48,085 nucleotides of DNA from Paenibacillus hemerocallicola. GTDB taxonomy: Bacteria > Bacillota > Bacilli > Paenibacillales > NBRC-103111. A model generated the notes under the pieces. The model did not search any database. It saw only the letters and a program-made list of their open reading frames with translations, and was not told the origin of the DNA. The position numbers were made by a program, and so were the translations under genes. Location of the stretch: the NCBI RefSeq assembly GCF_006265175.1, contig NZ_VDCQ01000071.1, positions 1 to 48,085 on the forward strand, read 5' to 3'. How positions within the stretch are numbered: the first letter of the stretch is position 1; each line of letters opens with the position of its first letter. Shown here one piece after another: positions 27,722 through 35,676 of this stretch.

Positions 27722-28255
27722 TCAAATCTTATACCCGAGAGCCTTCGCCAATCGAGCCAAGCTCCCGAATACGATTTTTTGAACCGGGATCGGGGGGCCG
27801 GCCATGTAGCCGTCCATCGCTTCCCAGGCCAATCCGATCCATAGCGGATTTCGGGGAATCCCTTTCCGGCTCAACTTTCCTTCGCTTTCCAGCTTATGCA
27901 TTAGGCTAAACATGTGCCAATGGAGGCCCGGGGGACGAATTTCATGAATCATAATGAGCGGGTCGGCGCTCTCATTCCAAAACTGATGCACTTGGCCGGG
28001 AAATATCGTCACTTTCCCTCCCGGTCCGAGAACGGTTTCTTTCCCGTCTACTTTAAACCGGATTCTTCCTTGCTCGATGCTGAAAGTTTCCGACAAAATC
28101 GGATGCCAATGCGGTCCGTTGACGGCCCCTGACCGGGTCAAGATGTGCTCGACGATCAAAAATTCGCCGTTGGCGTCAGCGCCTTGTTCCAACCAAGTGA
28201 CCGTTTGACCGCCGGGGTATTGGAGGATGGTGTTTTTCGGTTTGAAAAGATTCAT
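27722..28255 (-). CDS. cupin-domain protein divergent from an ECF41 sigma factor
   Basis: A 177-residue protein with a cupin barrel at about 20-115: GPHWHPILSETFSIEQGRIRF (motif 1) and PGQVHQFWNES (motif 2). A helical C-terminal part (about 120-177) contains HWHMFSLMHKLESEG and PPIPVQKIVFGSLARLAKAL. GAGGTG lies 6 nt before the ATG at 28255; longer in-frame openings lack a site. An ECF41-type -35 (TGTCACA) is 54 nt upstream, so it is the likely target of the divergent sigma factor. Substrate unknown. Confidence 0.85.
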   Translation of the reverse strand: MNLFKPKNTILQYPGGQTVTWLEQGADANGEFLIVEHILTRSGAVNGPHWHPILSETFSIEQGRIRFKVDGKETVLGPGGKVTIFPGQVHQFWNESADPLIMIHEIRPPGLHWHMFSLMHKLESEGKLSRKGIPRNPLWIGLAWEAMDGYMAGPPIPVQKIVFGSLARLAKALGYKI

Positions 28256-28288
28256 GGCAAGCACCTCATTTTCTGGTCTTGCCATAAA

Positions 28289-28315
28289 GTCTCGATTTGG
28301 CCTGGAAATGTGACA
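28289..28315 (-). promoter_or_regulatory. candidate ECF41 promoter for the cupin gene
   Basis: On the minus strand TGTCACA (28315-28309) equals the published ECF41 -35. The -10 (consensus CGTC) is imperfect: AGAC at 28292-28289 lies at the 16-bp spacing, and CG occurs two bases earlier. Confidence 0.5.
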
Positions 28316-28413
28316 AACGCCTTGCGAAAACATGCTTTTTCTTTTCCGAGCGTGCCGTTTTAAGCTATGATGATACTATATCGGCGAACCGGCGTTCGGG
28401 AGAGGCAGGCTAC

Positions 28414-29298
28414 ATGATGAACGAGGCGGAATATTTTCAAACCTATAAGCAGCTGTTGTTCGCTATCGCCTATCGGACGCTCGGCAGCGCGACCGACGCG
28501 GAGGATATCGTGCAGGAAACGTTCGCCGACTTGCTTCAAGCGCGCCCGCAAGCGGACAAGATGAAGGCGTATTTATGCAAGATCGTATATAACAAATGCA
28601 AGGACCGTATACGGGCGGCGGCCAAGGAACGATTAGCCTACGTCGGCCCCTGGCTGCCGGAGCCGCTTTTGACCGATCCCTCCGAGCAATATTTGCACCG
28701 GGAATCGCTGGCTATGGCGTATTTGCTGCTGCTGCAGCAGCTTTCGGAAACGGAAAGAACCGTATTCATACTCCGCGAGGCAGGGGAATTCAGCTATAGC
28801 GACATTGCGTATGTTGTTGAAAAAAACGAAGCCAACTGCAGGCAAATTTATCGTCGGGCAAAAAAAGCGCTGGAGAATCACGAGCTCCGCCCGGAAGCGG
28901 AGGCGGCCCGCGCGAAACCCTTGATCGAGTCGTTTGTTCACGCTCTGCAAAACGGGGACTTGGAGAAGCTGCTGGGGCTACTCTCCGACGATGTTTTATT
29001 TGCCGCAGACAGCGGCGGACAGCAACAAGGATCGCTTGTGCCGGTTCGAACTTCCGAACGTGTCGCTTCATTCCTGATGAAGACTTCTAGCCTGATCCCG
29101 CCAGAAATGAGAACCGAGTTCAAACGGGTAAACGGCGGCTGGGGACTGGTTCTCTCGACGGGATCGGGTATTTTATACGTGTTTTCCTTCCAGCTCCGGA
29201 CAAACCGGATTCAAAGGATTTACGTGACGGCGAATCCGGATAAATTGACTTTTATCGGCCGTCAGATTTCCCTTGAAATCGATTCTGCAATGCCATGA
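28414..29298 (+). CDS. ECF41-type RNA polymerase sigma factor with SnoaL-like C-terminal domain
   Basis: A 294-residue sigma-70 family factor. Region 2 (about 6-70) has AYRTLGSATDAEDIVQETF. Region 4 (about 108-160) has LSETERTVFILREAGEFSYS and RQIYRRAKKAL. A C-terminal SnoaL-like extension (about 168-290) regulates activity in ECF41 factors in place of an anti-sigma factor. The linker DGGGK motif appears as DSGGQQQ and the C-terminal NPDKL is intact. ATG at 28414 (or 28417) follows GGGAGAGG. It is divergent from a cupin gene, which takes the place of the usual carboxymuconolactone-decarboxylase/oxidoreductase/epimerase neighbour. Confidence 0.92.
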   Translation: MMNEAEYFQTYKQLLFAIAYRTLGSATDAEDIVQETFADLLQARPQADKMKAYLCKIVYNKCKDRIRAAAKERLAYVGPWLPEPLLTDPSEQYLHRESLAMAYLLLLQQLSETERTVFILREAGEFSYSDIAYVVEKNEANCRQIYRRAKKALENHELRPEAEAARAKPLIESFVHALQNGDLEKLLGLLSDDVLFAADSGGQQQGSLVPVRTSERVASFLMKTSSLIPPEMRTEFKRVNGGWGLVLSTGSGILYVFSFQLRTNRIQRIYVTANPDKLTFIGRQISLEIDSAMP

Positions 29299-29416
29299 GT
29301 ATTGCGCTCGATGTGATGGTGCAGAAACTTATGCAATTCATAAACGTTACGTCCCGAGGGGATGAGGTAGAACCATACCTCCTTTTTATCGTCCGGGAGA
29401 AATTCGGACCGCACGG
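29299..29416. other. gene-poor stretch with an open fragment on the minus strand
   Basis: A minus-strand frame of about 50 codons (about 29264-29416) reads VRSEFLPDDKKEVWFYLIPS and then GRNVYELHKFLHHHIERNTH. It is closed upstream by stops and lacks a ribosome site. It looks protein-like but I do not recognise it, and its end overlaps the sigma factor gene. It may be a gene remnant. Confidence 0.3.
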
Positions 29417-29692
29417 TTAACTATCAGAATGATGCCGGACAAGTTCTTGGGATAATGTATAAATGCGGTCGACTATTTCACGCGGCTCAATGACTTTGGC
29501 CGCAGTACCTAATTGGAGAAAATAGTTGGATATAAATTCGACTTCGCTCTTATCGATCACAGTGTCAATGTATGCATGATCTTCATAACACATCACCCTT
29601 TCAGGCTCTAACCAGGGCTGACTGCGGCATTGTCTCAGTCCTTCCCTTGTCAACCTGACGTATAAATGGATCGGAGTTAGATTAGGTCGTTA
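29417..29692 (-). pseudogene. remnant of a WYL-domain (YafY-type) transcriptional regulator
   Basis: Ninety-one codons match the C-terminal WYL portion: PNLTPIHLYVRLTREGLRQC, RSQPWLEPERV, IDKSEVEFISNYFLQLGT and KVIEPREIVDRI. An in-frame TAA lies just upstream and the helix-turn-helix and first WYL half are missing. The remaining frame starts at TTG without a ribosome site. It is a degraded gene, not a functional regulator. Confidence 0.65.
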
Positions 29693-29858
29693 TCCACGAA
29701 CAGTCTTGACTCTTTTGGGGGCGTTAGCATGGAGGCAATTATTCTAGGAACTAATGATTCCAATAAATAAAACCAAGATGACCTGACCTAGAAAGATATT
29801 GCTATTTCTAAACACTTGAAATATATTATAAATAAAATTCAGCAACGGCGTGAAGCAC

Positions 29859-29919
29859 ATGCCGCTTTGATGATAAGGAAAGTTGCACGCGACTCCTTAT
29901 CATCAAAGCGGCATTTTTC
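29859..29919 (+). terminator. 21-bp perfect hairpin before the second nuclease gene
   Basis: Arms 29859-29879 and 29894-29914 are perfect 21-bp complements (ATGCCGCTTTGATGATAAGGA and its complement). The 14-nt loop can pair further (GTTG/CGAC). Five T follow (29914-29918). It lies 31 nt before the gene start in the same orientation, in an otherwise AT-rich gene-free stretch (29693-29949). Confidence 0.75.
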
Positions 29920-29949
29920 ATCATCTGGACATAAAAGGCGGGGTTCTTA

Positions 29950-30606
29950 ATGGCTGGTTTTGAAGCGAAGTTGTATAAATGGCTTTCCGAACAAATTGCT
30001 TCAGAGAGAAATCCGAGAAGACGCGAATTACTTCAGAAGGAAATTGGCCATGGTACGAAGGAGTTTTTGAGGGCAATATGGTATCCTGCTGTGGGCAATT
30101 TTAATCATTTGTATGCGGAATGGGAAGTGCGGGATTACGGCAACCGATGTCGTTATCTAGATCTTGCTTATATGCTTGGCGGTGCAAAAGGCTGCATCGA
30201 AATCCACGGCTACAGGTCACATGCCAGAGATATTGAAGCTTGGCGATTCAGGGATTTGTGCAAAAAACAAGCATACCTTGTATTGGATGACTGGCTATTT
30301 CTACCCGTTGCGTATTTGTCGATCAACGAAGAACCAGAGGTCCTCAAACAGCTAGTGCTCTCTTTTATCGGCAAGTTTGTATCCATGTCGGAGAATCATT
30401 CGCTTAGTTGGGTTGAAACAGAAGCTCTGCGGTATGCGCGTGGTATCATTCGCTCGTTTCGTTCTGATGAGTTGGCTTTGCACTTGAAGCGATCAGACAG
30501 ACAAACGAGGCGTATATTGGACAAGCTCGTGGATATGAATCTATTGATTGTACACAATGGACAACAGCGGTATCGCACCTTTCAGACGGTCGCCAATGAC
30601 TGTTAA
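29950..30606 (+). CDS. DUF559/Vsr-like nuclease fold with C-terminal winged helix (copy 2)
   Basis: A 218-residue homologue of the protein at 186-905. The nuclease-like core has E57-WEV-60, D71 in YLDLAY, and E84-I-H86-G, with H91 and R93-D94. So the ExK lysine of copy 1 is His here. A winged helix lies at about 150-200 (SDELALHLKR..TRRILDKLVDMNLL). GGCGGGG lies 6 nt before the ATG. The gene is visibly more AT-rich than its neighbours, suggesting separate origin. Its leader carries the 21-bp hairpin at 29859-29919. I do not recognise the family by name; a DNA-binding or cleaving role is inference. Confidence 0.75.
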   Translation: MAGFEAKLYKWLSEQIASERNPRRRELLQKEIGHGTKEFLRAIWYPAVGNFNHLYAEWEVRDYGNRCRYLDLAYMLGGAKGCIEIHGYRSHARDIEAWRFRDLCKKQAYLVLDDWLFLPVAYLSINEEPEVLKQLVLSFIGKFVSMSENHSLSWVETEALRYARGIIRSFRSDELALHLKRSDRQTRRILDKLVDMNLLIVHNGQQRYRTFQTVANDC

Positions 30607-30890
30607 AGCTCTACAGTACGAAGTTTCACAGTGGTTACGGACATTAATGACCGTCAGACTCGAAAATCATAGGTTTTTTTCTGTTTTTCCTTCCCAATGG
30701 TCATCAATAACCGTTGGGGAACCGAAATCGGGGTAAATTAACTCTATCGGTCATTTGTGTCCGCTAATTACATGTTTTTAGAACAAAATAACCCCATCCT
30801 ACCTTTAGTTTTAGATTCAGACGCCGTGCTCGCTGCGCTCCGTCCGTGCGGCCTGAACCCCTTGCAGGGGTTCACTCCCCAACAAACTCC
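30607..30890. other. gene-free stretch with three palindromes
   Basis: No gene is visible. Three related imperfect palindromes lie at 30638-30653 (CGGACATTAATGACCG), 30698-30713 (TGGTCATCAATAACCG) and 30748-30763 (CGGTCATTTGTGTCCG). The third reversed matches the first at 14 of 16, the second at 12 of 16. A short hairpin (AACCCCTTGCAGGGGTT) lies near 30858-30874. Confidence 0.6.
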
Positions 30891-30897
30891 TAGAAAC

Positions 30898-30929
30898 GAA
30901 AACCGCGATCCCGAAGGACCGCGGTTTTT
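30898..30929 (-). terminator. terminator after tRNA-Ala
   Basis: On the minus strand AAAACCGCGGTCC and GGATCGCGGTTTT form a GC-rich stem with the TTCG loop and a T-rich end. Confidence 0.85.
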
Positions 30930-30936
30930 CATTCTA

Positions 30937-31009
30937 TGGAGCCTAGGGGGATCGAACCCCTGACCTCATCGCTGCCAGCGATGCGCTCTCCCAGCTGAGC
31001 TAAGGCCCC
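30937..31009 (-). tRNA. tRNA-Ala (anticodon GGC)
   Basis: The cloverleaf reads on the minus strand. Acceptor GGGGCCT (from 31009) pairs with AGGCTCC, including the G3-U70 pair that identifies alanine tRNAs. D-arm GCTCAGCTGGGAGAGC, anticodon stem CATCG with loop CTGGCAG, and T-arm AGGGGTTCGATCCCCCT are all normal. The discriminator is A and no CCA is encoded (the genome continues TAG), so it is added by CCA-transferase. A promoter lies at 31023-31052 and a terminator follows. Confidence 0.96.
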
Positions 31010-31022
31010 GAGCGACTTTTTT

Positions 31023-31052
31023 AGTATACAACAGATGTCCGGGCATTTGCAA
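31023..31052 (-). promoter_or_regulatory. promoter of tRNA-Ala
   Basis: TTGCAA (31052-31047) and TATACT (31028-31023) with an 18-bp spacer on the minus strand, 14 nt before the tRNA 5' end. Confidence 0.7.
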
Positions 31053-31179
31053 CTGCGCGCAAAAAGTAATGCAAATACAAAAATTCAGAAAAGTCTGGGT
31101 TTACACAAGCTTAACAGCAAGCGGGAGTATGGTGTAGTACAATAGTAACAAAAATGGGACTTTATGCGGAGTTGGGCGA

Positions 31180-31647
31180 GTGAACATTTTCGATTTGTTG
31201 AGGCAGTGGAAGGACTCGCAGACGATCATCGGATTGCACTACATTCATGCGGGGGCCAAAAAAATAGTGCATGGCCGGATTTATTCGTTCGATCCGGATC
31301 AGCAGCAACTTTTATTTTACGACGAGGACCGGAAGAGCGTGGAGAACATCTCCCTCTCCCAAATCGAGGACGCCATCGCGGCAACAGCATCGCCCAAGGA
31401 AACGGCGAGAGCTGCTCCGGAAAGACGCTCGGAGGAAGAAAAAGCTTTGACCGGCAACGGAAATGGACCGTCCTCCGAAGTCGATGCGACTATGCCGCCG
31501 GCCAAGCCTGACAAAAAAAACCTCGATTTGAAAGAGGAAATCGTATTTCTGATCTCGGAGCTCGGTGCTCCCGACTTGTATGCGCTGTACCCGATGATCA
31601 AACATTTGGCCAAGCTGCAGGAGAAAAGAACGGTAATGACCAAATAA
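31180..31647 (+). CDS. hypothetical protein with beta-rich N-terminus and helical C-terminus
   Basis: A 155-residue soluble protein I do not recognise. Residues 1-70 look like a small beta domain (YIHAGAKKIVHGRIYSFDPD, LLFYDEDRKSVENISLSQIE). Residues 72-115 are a low-complexity Ala/Glu/Pro linker, and 115-150 a helical region (KEEIVFLISELGAPDLYALY). GGAG lies 8 nt before the GTG. It stands alone between tRNA-Ala and ilvD. Confidence 0.75.
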   Translation: MNIFDLLRQWKDSQTIIGLHYIHAGAKKIVHGRIYSFDPDQQQLLFYDEDRKSVENISLSQIEDAIAATASPKETARAAPERRSEEEKALTGNGNGPSSEVDATMPPAKPDKKNLDLKEEIVFLISELGAPDLYALYPMIKHLAKLQEKRTVMTK

Positions 31648-31652
31648 AGAAA

Positions 31653-31685
31653 GGGGAGGGAGGGGCGGAGTGGCTAACCCTCCCC
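31653..31685 (+). terminator. hairpin after the hypothetical gene
   Basis: GGGGAGGG (31653-31660) pairs with CCCTCCCC (31678-31685). No T-run follows. Confidence 0.45.
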
Positions 31686-31703
31686 TGATGGATGGCAAAA
31701 CAA

Positions 31704-31727
31704 AAACCCGGCGAAAGCCGGGTTTTG
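31704..31727 (-). terminator. terminator of ilvD
   Basis: AACCCGGC-GAAA-GCCGGGTT (31705-31724), a perfect tetraloop hairpin followed on the minus strand by TTTGTTTTG. Confidence 0.85.
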
Positions 31728-31737
31728 TATTGCCAAC

Positions 31738-33423
31738 TTACATTTTCATGACGCCGCCCTTGCTGGCGTTCGTTACAAGCGCGGAATAACGGGCCAGGTA
31801 GCCGCGTTTGATTTTCGGTTCGAAGCCGGTCCAAACCGCGCGACGGCTCTCCAGCTCCTCGTCGCTTACTTCCAGCTTGATCGTCCGGTTGTTCATGTCA
31901 AGCTCGATGATATCTCCGTCGTGGACAAAGGCGATCGGTCCGCCTTCAGCCGCTTCCGGCGAGATGTGGCCGATGGCGATGCCGCGGGACGCACCGGAGA
32001 AACGGCCGTCGGTGATCAGGCCGACCTTCGTGCCGAGGCCCATGCCGACGATTTGCGACGTAGGGGCCAGCATTTCCGGCATGCCGGGTCCGCCCTTCGG
32101 TCCTTCGTAGCGGATGACGACAACGTGGCCTTCTTTTACTTTGCCTTCCGCGAGACCTTTCAGCACGTCATCCTGGGAATCGAAGCAAATGGCCGGACCG
32201 CGATGGTAGCCGCCGACCGACTTGTCTACGGCGCCGACCTTGATAATCGAGCCGCCCGGAGCCAAGTTGCCGAACAGGACGGACAGGCCCCCTTCCTTGC
32301 TGTGAGGGTCGTCTATCGGACGGATGACGCTATGGTCCGTAATTTCGCAGCCCGCCACGTTCTCGCGCAGCGTGTTGGCGGATACGGTCAGAACGTCGCC
32401 GTGCAGGGCGCCCTCCTTCTTGAACAGCTCGTTAATGATGGCGCTGACGCCGCCGGCGTTGTGCAGGTCCTCGATGTGATGATCGGATGCCGGAGCGAGC
32501 TTCGACAAATACGGAACGCGCTTCGCCACCTCGTTAATGCGCTCGATCGGGTATTCGATACCGGCTTCGTGCGCAAGAGCGAGCGTGTGCAGCACCGTGT
32601 TCGTGGAGCCGCCCATCGCCATATCGAGCGCGAAAGCATTATCGATCGATTCTTTCGTCACGATATCGCAAGGCTTGATATCTTTCTTGATCAGTTCCAT
32701 CAGCTGCTTGGCGGATTTTTTCACGAATTCGCGGCGTTCCGGGGCGACGGCGAGAATCGTGCCGTTGCCGGGAAGCGCCAAGCCGAGCACCTCGGCCAAA
32801 CAGTTCATCGAATTGGCGGTAAACATGCCGGAGCACGAGCCGCAAGTCGGACAGCCGTATTGTTCCAGCTCTTGCAAGCTTTGCTCGTCGATTTTGCCGG
32901 TCATGAAGGCGCCGACGCCCTCGAATACGGAGGTCAGCGAGATCGCGCGTCCGTCCTTCGTCCGCCCGGCTTTCATCGGTCCGCCGCTGACGAAAATGGT
33001 CGGGATATTGACCCGCAGGGCGGCCATCATCATCCCCGGCGTAATTTTGTCGCAGTTCGGAATACAAACCATACCGTCGAACCAGTGGGCGTTCACCATC
33101 GTTTCCACGGAGTCCGCGATAATTTCCCGGCTCGCCAGCGAGTAGCGCATGCCGATATGTCCCATGGCGATGCCGTCGTCTACGCCGATCGTGTTGAACT
33201 CGAACGGAACGCCGCCGGCTTCGCGAATCGCTTCTTTGACGATTTTGCCGAATTCTTGCAGGTGAACGTGACCGGGAACGATGTCGAGGTACGAATTGCA
33301 CACCGCGATAAACGGCTTGTCGAAATCTTCTTCCTTGACGCCGGCAGCGCGCAGCAAGCTGCGGTGAGGCGCCCGGTCGAATCCTTTTTTGATCATGTCC
33401 GATCTCATTTTTGCCTTGGACAT
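31738..33423 (-). CDS. ilvD: dihydroxy-acid dehydratase
   Basis: Dehydrates 2,3-dihydroxy-acids to 2-oxo acids in valine, isoleucine and leucine synthesis. At 561 residues it has full length. Fe-S cysteines lie in the [13 protein letters not shown] and [19 protein letters not shown] regions; the C-terminal [18 protein letters not shown] and [16 protein letters not shown] motifs are typical. ATG at 33423 has AAGGAGG 9 nt upstream. It is monocistronic, with leuA some 13 kb away. The leader has nested inverted repeats (33440-33529). Confidence 0.96.
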   Translation of the reverse strand: MSKAKMRSDMIKKGFDRAPHRSLLRAAGVKEEDFDKPFIAVCNSYLDIVPGHVHLQEFGKIVKEAIREAGGVPFEFNTIGVDDGIAMGHIGMRYSLASREIIADSVETMVNAHWFDGMVCIPNCDKITPGMMMAALRVNIPTIFVSGGPMKAGRTKDGRAISLTSVFEGVGAFMTGKIDEQSLQELEQYGCPTCGSCSGMFTANSMNCLAEVLGLALPGNGTILAVAPERREFVKKSAKQLMELIKKDIKPCDIVTKESIDNAFALDMAMGGSTNTVLHTLALAHEAGIEYPIERINEVAKRVPYLSKLAPASDHHIEDLHNAGGVSAIINELFKKEGALHGDVLTVSANTLRENVAGCEITDHSVIRPIDDPHSKEGGLSVLFGNLAPGGSIIKVGAVDKSVGGYHRGPAICFDSQDDVLKGLAEGKVKEGHVVVIRYEGPKGGPGMPEMLAPTSQIVGMGLGTKVGLITDGRFSGASRGIAIGHISPEAAEGGPIAFVHDGDIIELDMNNRTIKLEVSDEELESRRAVWTGFEPKIKRGYLARYSALVTNASKGGVMKM

Positions 33424-33439
33424 TGCAGTGTTCCTCCTT

Positions 33440-33529
33440 GAATAGAGCATAGAAGTAGTTCGGCACGAGTGCGTCGAAAAAACTAACTGACTTCTATTCT
33501 AGCAAAAAAACGAAAAATATGCTCTATTA
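33440..33529 (-). promoter_or_regulatory. structured leader of ilvD
   Basis: AATAGAGCATA (33441-33451) and TATGCTCTATT (33517-33527) are perfect 11-bp inverted repeats enclosing about 65 nt. Inside, AGAAGT/ACTTCT and AGTT/AACT allow a second stem. The ribosome site lies just after the outer stem. This is not a T-box: there is no GGTACC-type core. Confidence 0.4.
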
Positions 33530-33576
33530 GAAGTATACTTTATTGTTCCAGAAGCAAAATAACCGGACAGTATTCG

Positions 33577-34299
33577 TCACAGACGGCATATTTCCTTGGG
33601 ACAAAGCTCGCAATGGCATATTTGCTGCAAATAGTTCAAATTCGTAATGAGCAGATAACCGTCTCTTTGATCGATCACGCCTTCGCGCTTCCATTCGCCG
33701 AGCATCCGGTTGACGCTTTCCCGCGCAGCGCCGATCGTATCGGCCAGATCGGTATGGGTCCATTTCTCCGTGATAAGGATTCCTTCCGCAGTCGCCTTTC
33801 CGAACGTATTGGCCAACCGGATGATGGTGGAGCATAACGCGCCGGGCTTGCCGTACAGCATCAGGTCGCGGAATTTCGTCTGAGTCATCCGATGCATGAG
33901 GCCCATCCACTTCATGAACTCGACAGCCAGATCGCCGTGCTGCCACAGGAGCATCTCCAGGTCCGACTTTTGAACGACGCCGATCGTGCACGGCTCCATC
34001 GCTCTCGCCGTAAAGCTTTGCCGGGAATCGGCGTACGGGTCGAGCTGTCCCATGAAATCGCCTTCGCGGAACAAGTACATGACGAATTCTTTGCCGTGCT
34101 CGTTCGTCTTCGTGCACTTGACTTTGCCGCATCCGATATAATAGAGTTTATCCGCCAAATCGCCTTCCCAATAAATGCCGGCGCCTGCTTCGACATGGAT
34201 TTCATGCATAATGTCCTTCAGCTTATCCATGCTGTCCGGCGAGAAGCAGGAAGTATTCATGGCATTGTCTTCGCCGGCGTGAGGTTGGAATGATGTCAT
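33577..34299 (-). CDS. fnr: anaerobic regulator Fnr (Bacillus type)
   Basis: A 240-residue Crp/Fnr-family activator. The cyclic-nucleotide-binding-like domain (about 35-150) has GDFMGQLDPYADSRQSFTAR. The winged helix (about 170-220) has TDLADTIGAARESVNRML. The C-terminus ends CHCELCPKEICRL: C230-x2-C233-x4-C238 has the spacing of the [4Fe-4S] cysteines of B. subtilis Fnr, and the Asp in FRDLMLYGKPG fits the fourth ligand. ATG at 34299 has GGAGG 9 nt upstream. An Fnr box and -10 upstream suggest it activates its own gene. Confidence 0.92.
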   Translation of the reverse strand: MTSFQPHAGEDNAMNTSCFSPDSMDKLKDIMHEIHVEAGAGIYWEGDLADKLYYIGCGKVKCTKTNEHGKEFVMYLFREGDFMGQLDPYADSRQSFTARAMEPCTIGVVQKSDLEMLLWQHGDLAVEFMKWMGLMHRMTQTKFRDLMLYGKPGALCSTIIRLANTFGKATAEGILITEKWTHTDLADTIGAARESVNRMLGEWKREGVIDQRDGYLLITNLNYLQQICHCELCPKEICRL

Positions 34300-34334
34300 C
34301 GGCTCTTGCCTCCAATCAGCGATTATTCGGCCTT

Positions 34335-34377
34335 AGTATAGCCGAACGAGGAGCATACCGATGTGACGCATGTCACT
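34335..34377 (-). promoter_or_regulatory. Fnr box and class II promoter of fnr
   Basis: TGTGA-N6-TCACT (34362-34377) is the exact Bacillus Fnr consensus. On the minus strand TATACT (34340-34335) is a -10. The box centre (34369.5) is about 41.5 bp upstream of the expected start near 34328, the classical class II position. The box also faces mobA, which starts at 34445. Confidence 0.75.
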
Positions 34378-34444
34378 GGGAGACGGTCAGTCGTTAAAAT
34401 GGGTAAAAAGTACGATTCACGGTACCGGAAGGAGGAATGGGAAC

Positions 34445-35059
34445 ATGTTGAGGGGGGTCATACTGGCAGGCGGGGAAAACCGCCGGATGGGCGGCAAGCC
34501 CAAGGCGCTGCTTCCGATAGGCGGGGAAAAGCTGATCCAGCGGCAAATTCGGCTGCTGACCCCGATCTGCTCGGAAATCGTCGTCGTGACGAACGAGCCG
34601 GGGCTGTACGTGCCGGTCGTCGGCCGATCCGCCCGGATCATTACGGACCTCGATCCCGGCAAGGGGCCGCTGGGGGGAATGCACGCCGCGTTTTCTTTGG
34701 ACGGCGATGCATATACCTGGGTCGTCGGGTGCGATATGCCGTTCCTATCATCCGCTGCGGCGGACCTTATGCTCGACAAAGCGGTGGACATGAAGCTCGA
34801 CGCTGTCGTTCCCCGACTGGATAGCAGGCTTCATCCGCTGCATGCCGTATACCGTTCGACATGCGCGAAAGCGGTTGCCGAGCTGCTGGCGTCCGAAACG
34901 TACCGGGTTACCGAGCTGCTCGGGAAAATCCGTTGGGAGCCTATGCCGGAAGCCGAGTTTGCAAGCAAAGGGATCGATACGAGATTTGCAGTCAATACGA
35001 ACACGCCCGAGGAATGGGCGGCAGCGCTCCGCATGGAAGACGGCGGAAACGTTTCCTGA
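34445..35059 (+). CDS. mobA: molybdenum cofactor guanylyltransferase
   Basis: Attaches GMP to molybdopterin to make the guanine dinucleotide cofactor used by enzymes such as nitrate reductase. The 204-residue protein has the signature LAGGENRRMGGKPKALLPIG near its start, then LDPGKGPLGGMHAA and the metal-binding GCDMPFLS. ATG at 34445 follows GGAAGGAGGA; upstream in-frame sequence is not conserved-looking. It is divergent from fnr across an Fnr box, which suggests anaerobic induction. Confidence 0.93.
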   Translation: MLRGVILAGGENRRMGGKPKALLPIGGEKLIQRQIRLLTPICSEIVVVTNEPGLYVPVVGRSARIITDLDPGKGPLGGMHAAFSLDGDAYTWVVGCDMPFLSSAAADLMLDKAVDMKLDAVVPRLDSRLHPLHAVYRSTCAKAVAELLASETYRVTELLGKIRWEPMPEAEFASKGIDTRFAVNTNTPEEWAAALRMEDGGNVS

Positions 35060-35218
35060 TCGCGATACTCGCCAAATGCTCATCCCATGTGCCGCCTCGT
35101 CCGTTGGACGGGGCTATTGGTTTGCGATACGGATCGACAATTTCCGCTGCGACTTGCGTCACCTCTCTATCAATTCGCGCATAACCTGATAGAAACGGGG
35201 AAAGGAGGACGCGACGCC

Positions 35219-35620
35219 ATGCAGCAATTGGGCTTCAACACTTTATTCGGAATCGGAGGGGCGGTCTTAAACTACATGTTCGGTGGATGGAACGAATTGA
35301 CGCAGCTGCTGTTTCTGCTCATTGCGCTGGATTATGTGACCGGGCTGGCCGCTTCGATCAAGATTGGGAAAGGGCTGAACAGCGAGAGGGGCTTCTGGGG
35401 GATATGGAGAAAAGGACTGATGGTGCTTATCGTCATGGTAGGCCACCGGTTCGATCTGCTTCTCGGAACGGAGATCTTCATGGTCGGCTTTACCTATTTC
35501 TACTTGGCGAACGAGCTCATTTCGATTACCGAAAATTGCGGCCGTCTCGGCTTGCCTTTGCCCGGAATCATACGCAAGCTGATCGAGGTGCTCAAGGATA
35601 AAGGGGACGGTCGAAAATAA
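35219..35620 (+). CDS. phage-type holin (holin 4 / TcdE-like family)
   Basis: A 133-residue membrane protein with about three helices (about 8-30, 32-47 and 75-110). The motif LIALDYVTGLAASIKIGKGL with SERGFWGIWRKG is typical of the toxin-secretion/lysis holin family, and ends with ENCGRLGLPLPGIIRKLIEV. AAAGGAGG lies 9 nt before the ATG. No endolysin or other phage gene is adjacent, so it may be a domesticated holin used in lysis, secretion or sporulation. Confidence 0.85.
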   Translation: MQQLGFNTLFGIGGAVLNYMFGGWNELTQLLFLLIALDYVTGLAASIKIGKGLNSERGFWGIWRKGLMVLIVMVGHRFDLLLGTEIFMVGFTYFYLANELISITENCGRLGLPLPGIIRKLIEVLKDKGDGRK

Positions 35621-35676
35621 TTCGCTCGTTCCTGAGTCATTTTTCGACAATGTGTTTAAAAATAAATAATGACAAT

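Noticed and set aside
30820-30890. Short GC-rich hairpins that might belong to a CRISPR or phage attachment site near the tRNA
   Set aside because: No regularly spaced repeats and no integrase or duplicated tRNA end are present.
31921-33441. 506-codon frame opposite ilvD
   Set aside because: Antisense shadow of ilvD with no recognisable domain.
33440-33529. ilvD leader as a second T-box
   Set aside because: No TGGNACCGCG-type core and no terminator are present.
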